Shown here piece by piece: positions 62,485-64,000 of a stretch of DNA of 64,000 nt. The notes beneath the pieces are model-generated. The model did no database searches. It was not told where the DNA came from and saw nothing but the letters and a program-made list of their open reading frames with translations. The DNA is from Lotus japonicus (taxonomy: Eukaryota; Streptophyta; Magnoliopsida; Fabales; Fabaceae): positions 35,799,176 to 35,863,175 of the forward strand of contig NC_080046.1 in the NCBI RefSeq assembly GCF_012489685.1. The letters run 5' to 3'. Positions within the stretch are counted from its first letter, which is position 1; each line of letters opens with the position of its first letter. A program made the translations under genes and the position numbers.

Positions 62485-64000
62485 GCCGGTGAATAAAGTC
62501 GCTTCTTCTCTCCTAAAACTATATAAAATATGCTCAATTCTGGGTTCCGGGGCAAAAGTTATGGCTCTTTGAAGTTTGCAGCCGAATTAACCTTCAAAAT
62601 TCAACCAGTAGGTTCCGTTTTCTATTTTTACCGATTTCCCCCGTTTAATTCAGTTGACAGGTGAATAAAGTCGCTTCTTCTCTCCCTAAACCATATAAAA
62701 TATGCTCAATTCTGGGTTCCGGGGAAAAAGTTACGGCTGTTTGAAGTTTGCAGCCGAATTAACCTTCAAAATTCAACCTGTAGGTTCCGTTTTCTATTTT
62801 TACCGGTTTCTCCCTTTTAATTCGGCTGGCACTTGAATAAAGTAGCTTCTTCTACACCAAAAGCATATAAAATATGCTCAATTCTAGGTTCCGGGGCAAA
62901 AGTTAGGGCTGTTTGAAAGTTGCAGCCGAGTTAACCTTCGAAATTCAACCTGTAGGTTCCGATTTCTATTTTTACCGATTTCCCCCGTTTAATTCGGCTG
63001 GCACTTGAATAAAGTAGCTTCTTCTACCCCAAAAGCATATAAAATATGCTCAATTCTGGGTTCCGGGGCACAAGTTAGGGCTGTTTGAAAGTTGCAGCCG
63101 AGTTAACCTTCAAAATTCAACCTGTAGGTTCCGACTTATATTTTTACCGATTTCCCCCGTTTAATTCGGCTGGCAGTTGAATAAATTTGCTTCTTCTACC
63201 CCAAAAACATAAAAAATATGCTCAATTCTGGGTTCCGGGGCAAAAGTTAGGGCTGTTTCAAGTTTGCAGTCGAATTAACCTTCAAAATTCAACTTGTAGG
63301 TTCCGTTTTCTATTTTTGCCGATTTCGCCCGTTTGCTTAGGCTGACACTTGAATAAAGTAGCTTCTTCTACCCCAAAAGCATATAAAATATGCTCAATTC
63401 TGGGTTCCAGGGCAAAAGTTATGGCTGTTTGAAAGTTGCAGCCGAGTTAACCTTCAAAATTCAACCTTTAGGTTCCGATTTATATTTTTACGAGTTTCCC
63501 TCGTTTAATTCGGCTTGCCGGTGAATAAAGTCGCTTCTTCTCTCCTAAAACTATATAAAATATGCTCAATTCTGGGTTCCGGGGCAAAAGTTATGGCTCT
63601 TTGAAGTTTGCAGCCGAATTAACCTTCAAAATTCAACCAGTAGGTTCCGTTTTCTATTTTTACCGATTTCCCCCGTTTAATTCGGTTGACAGGTGAATAA
63701 AGTCGCTTCTTCTCTCCCTAAACCATATAAAATATGCTCAATTCTGGGTTCCGGGGAAAAAGTTACGGCTGTTTGAAGTTTGCAGCCGAATTAACCTTCA
63801 AAATTCAACCTGTAGGTTCCGTTTTCTATTTTTACCGGTTTCCCCCTTTTAATTCGGCTGGCACTTGAATAAAGTAGCTTCTTCTACACCAAAAGCATAT
63901 AAAATATGCTCAATTCTGGGTTCCGGGGCAAAAGTTAGGGCTGTTGGAAAGTTGCAGCCGAGTTAACCTTCGAAATTCAACCTGTAGGTTCCGATTTCTA
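62485..64000 (+). repeat. Six-monomer tandem repeat (1,032 bp), second copy cut by window end
   Basis: GCCGGTGAAT at 62485 and 63517 are 1,032 bp (6 x 172) apart, and the rare CTTCGAAATTC recurs at the same offset (about 62937/63969). The 62485 site is itself 3,784 bp (22 x 172) from the copy at 58701. Confidence 0.8.

Larger units (their letters stand above)
39148..64000 (+). repeat. 172-bp satellite array, right block (about 144 monomers)
   Basis: It continues the array interrupted by LTR3. Very regular 172-bp spacing with few indels. Typical variants are TACCCCAAAAGCAT, TACACCAAAAGCAT, CTCGCAAAACC, TTAGGCTGACACTTG, GTTTAAATCGG and GACTTATATTTTTACTGA. Higher-order duplications dominate the right half. 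The array runs off the window. No gene seen. Confidence 0.97.

Noticed and set aside
10940..64000. Open frames of 60-96 codons in the satellite (for example 11995-12204, 28070-28360, 33227-33493, minus 16339-16605)
   Set aside because: They are the same repeat translated again and again, arise where an indel or substitution removes a stop, shift frame at each 172-bp unit and have no domain.

Overview
The window is plant nuclear heterochromatin, probably from a dicot. A legume is a guess based only on the general look of the polyprotein. About 49 kb of the 64 kb is one tandem satellite with a 172-bp monomer, every copy in the same orientation. Three long terminal repeats (LTRs) of about 4 kb, from related Ty3/gypsy chromovirus-type retrotransposons, are embedded in it. 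There is no host gene, rRNA, tRNA or CRISPR array that I can support.

Layout. Positions 1-2625 hold the 3' part of a retrotransposon internal region: reverse transcriptase, RNase H, integrase and a C-terminal chromodomain-like tail. It is broken by one in-frame TAG and followed by a polypurine tract. Positions 2626-6636 are its complete 3' LTR (LTR1). Positions 6637-6959 are about two satellite monomers. Positions 6960-10839 are a second, related LTR (LTR2) that runs into a 100-N assembly gap (10840-10939). Positions 10940-35057 are satellite (about 140 monomers). Positions 35058-39147 are a solo LTR on the minus strand (LTR3) with perfect 5-bp TCCCC target-site duplications. Positions 39148-64000 are satellite again (about 144 monomers), continuing past the window.

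The satellite shows several diverged monomer subtypes and clear higher-order structure: recent multi-monomer tandem duplications of 6, 10 and about 19-20 monomers. The 172-bp length, the homogenised array and the nested chromoviruses fit a centromeric or pericentromeric array, but only CENH3 mapping could establish that. The monomer is rich in inverted repeats. One is a 12-bp dyad that would enclose 78 bp.

The most unusual signal is in the LTRs. Each of the three carries, downstream of its TATA box and so probably in transcribed R/U5 sequence, an array of short imperfect repeats. Each unit is an inverted repeat whose loop is constant and whose arms change in a compensated way from unit to unit. 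The sequences differ between the LTRs but the architecture and position are alike. Downstream of the array all three LTRs retain relics of the same small ORF (MS-x-x-DW...PSG... with a Ser/Pro-rich to acidic tail), now frameshifted or internally deleted. A structured-RNA or protein-binding hairpin array plus an LTR-encoded small protein is the best candidate here for something undescribed. All of it is read from three copies in one window and is untested.
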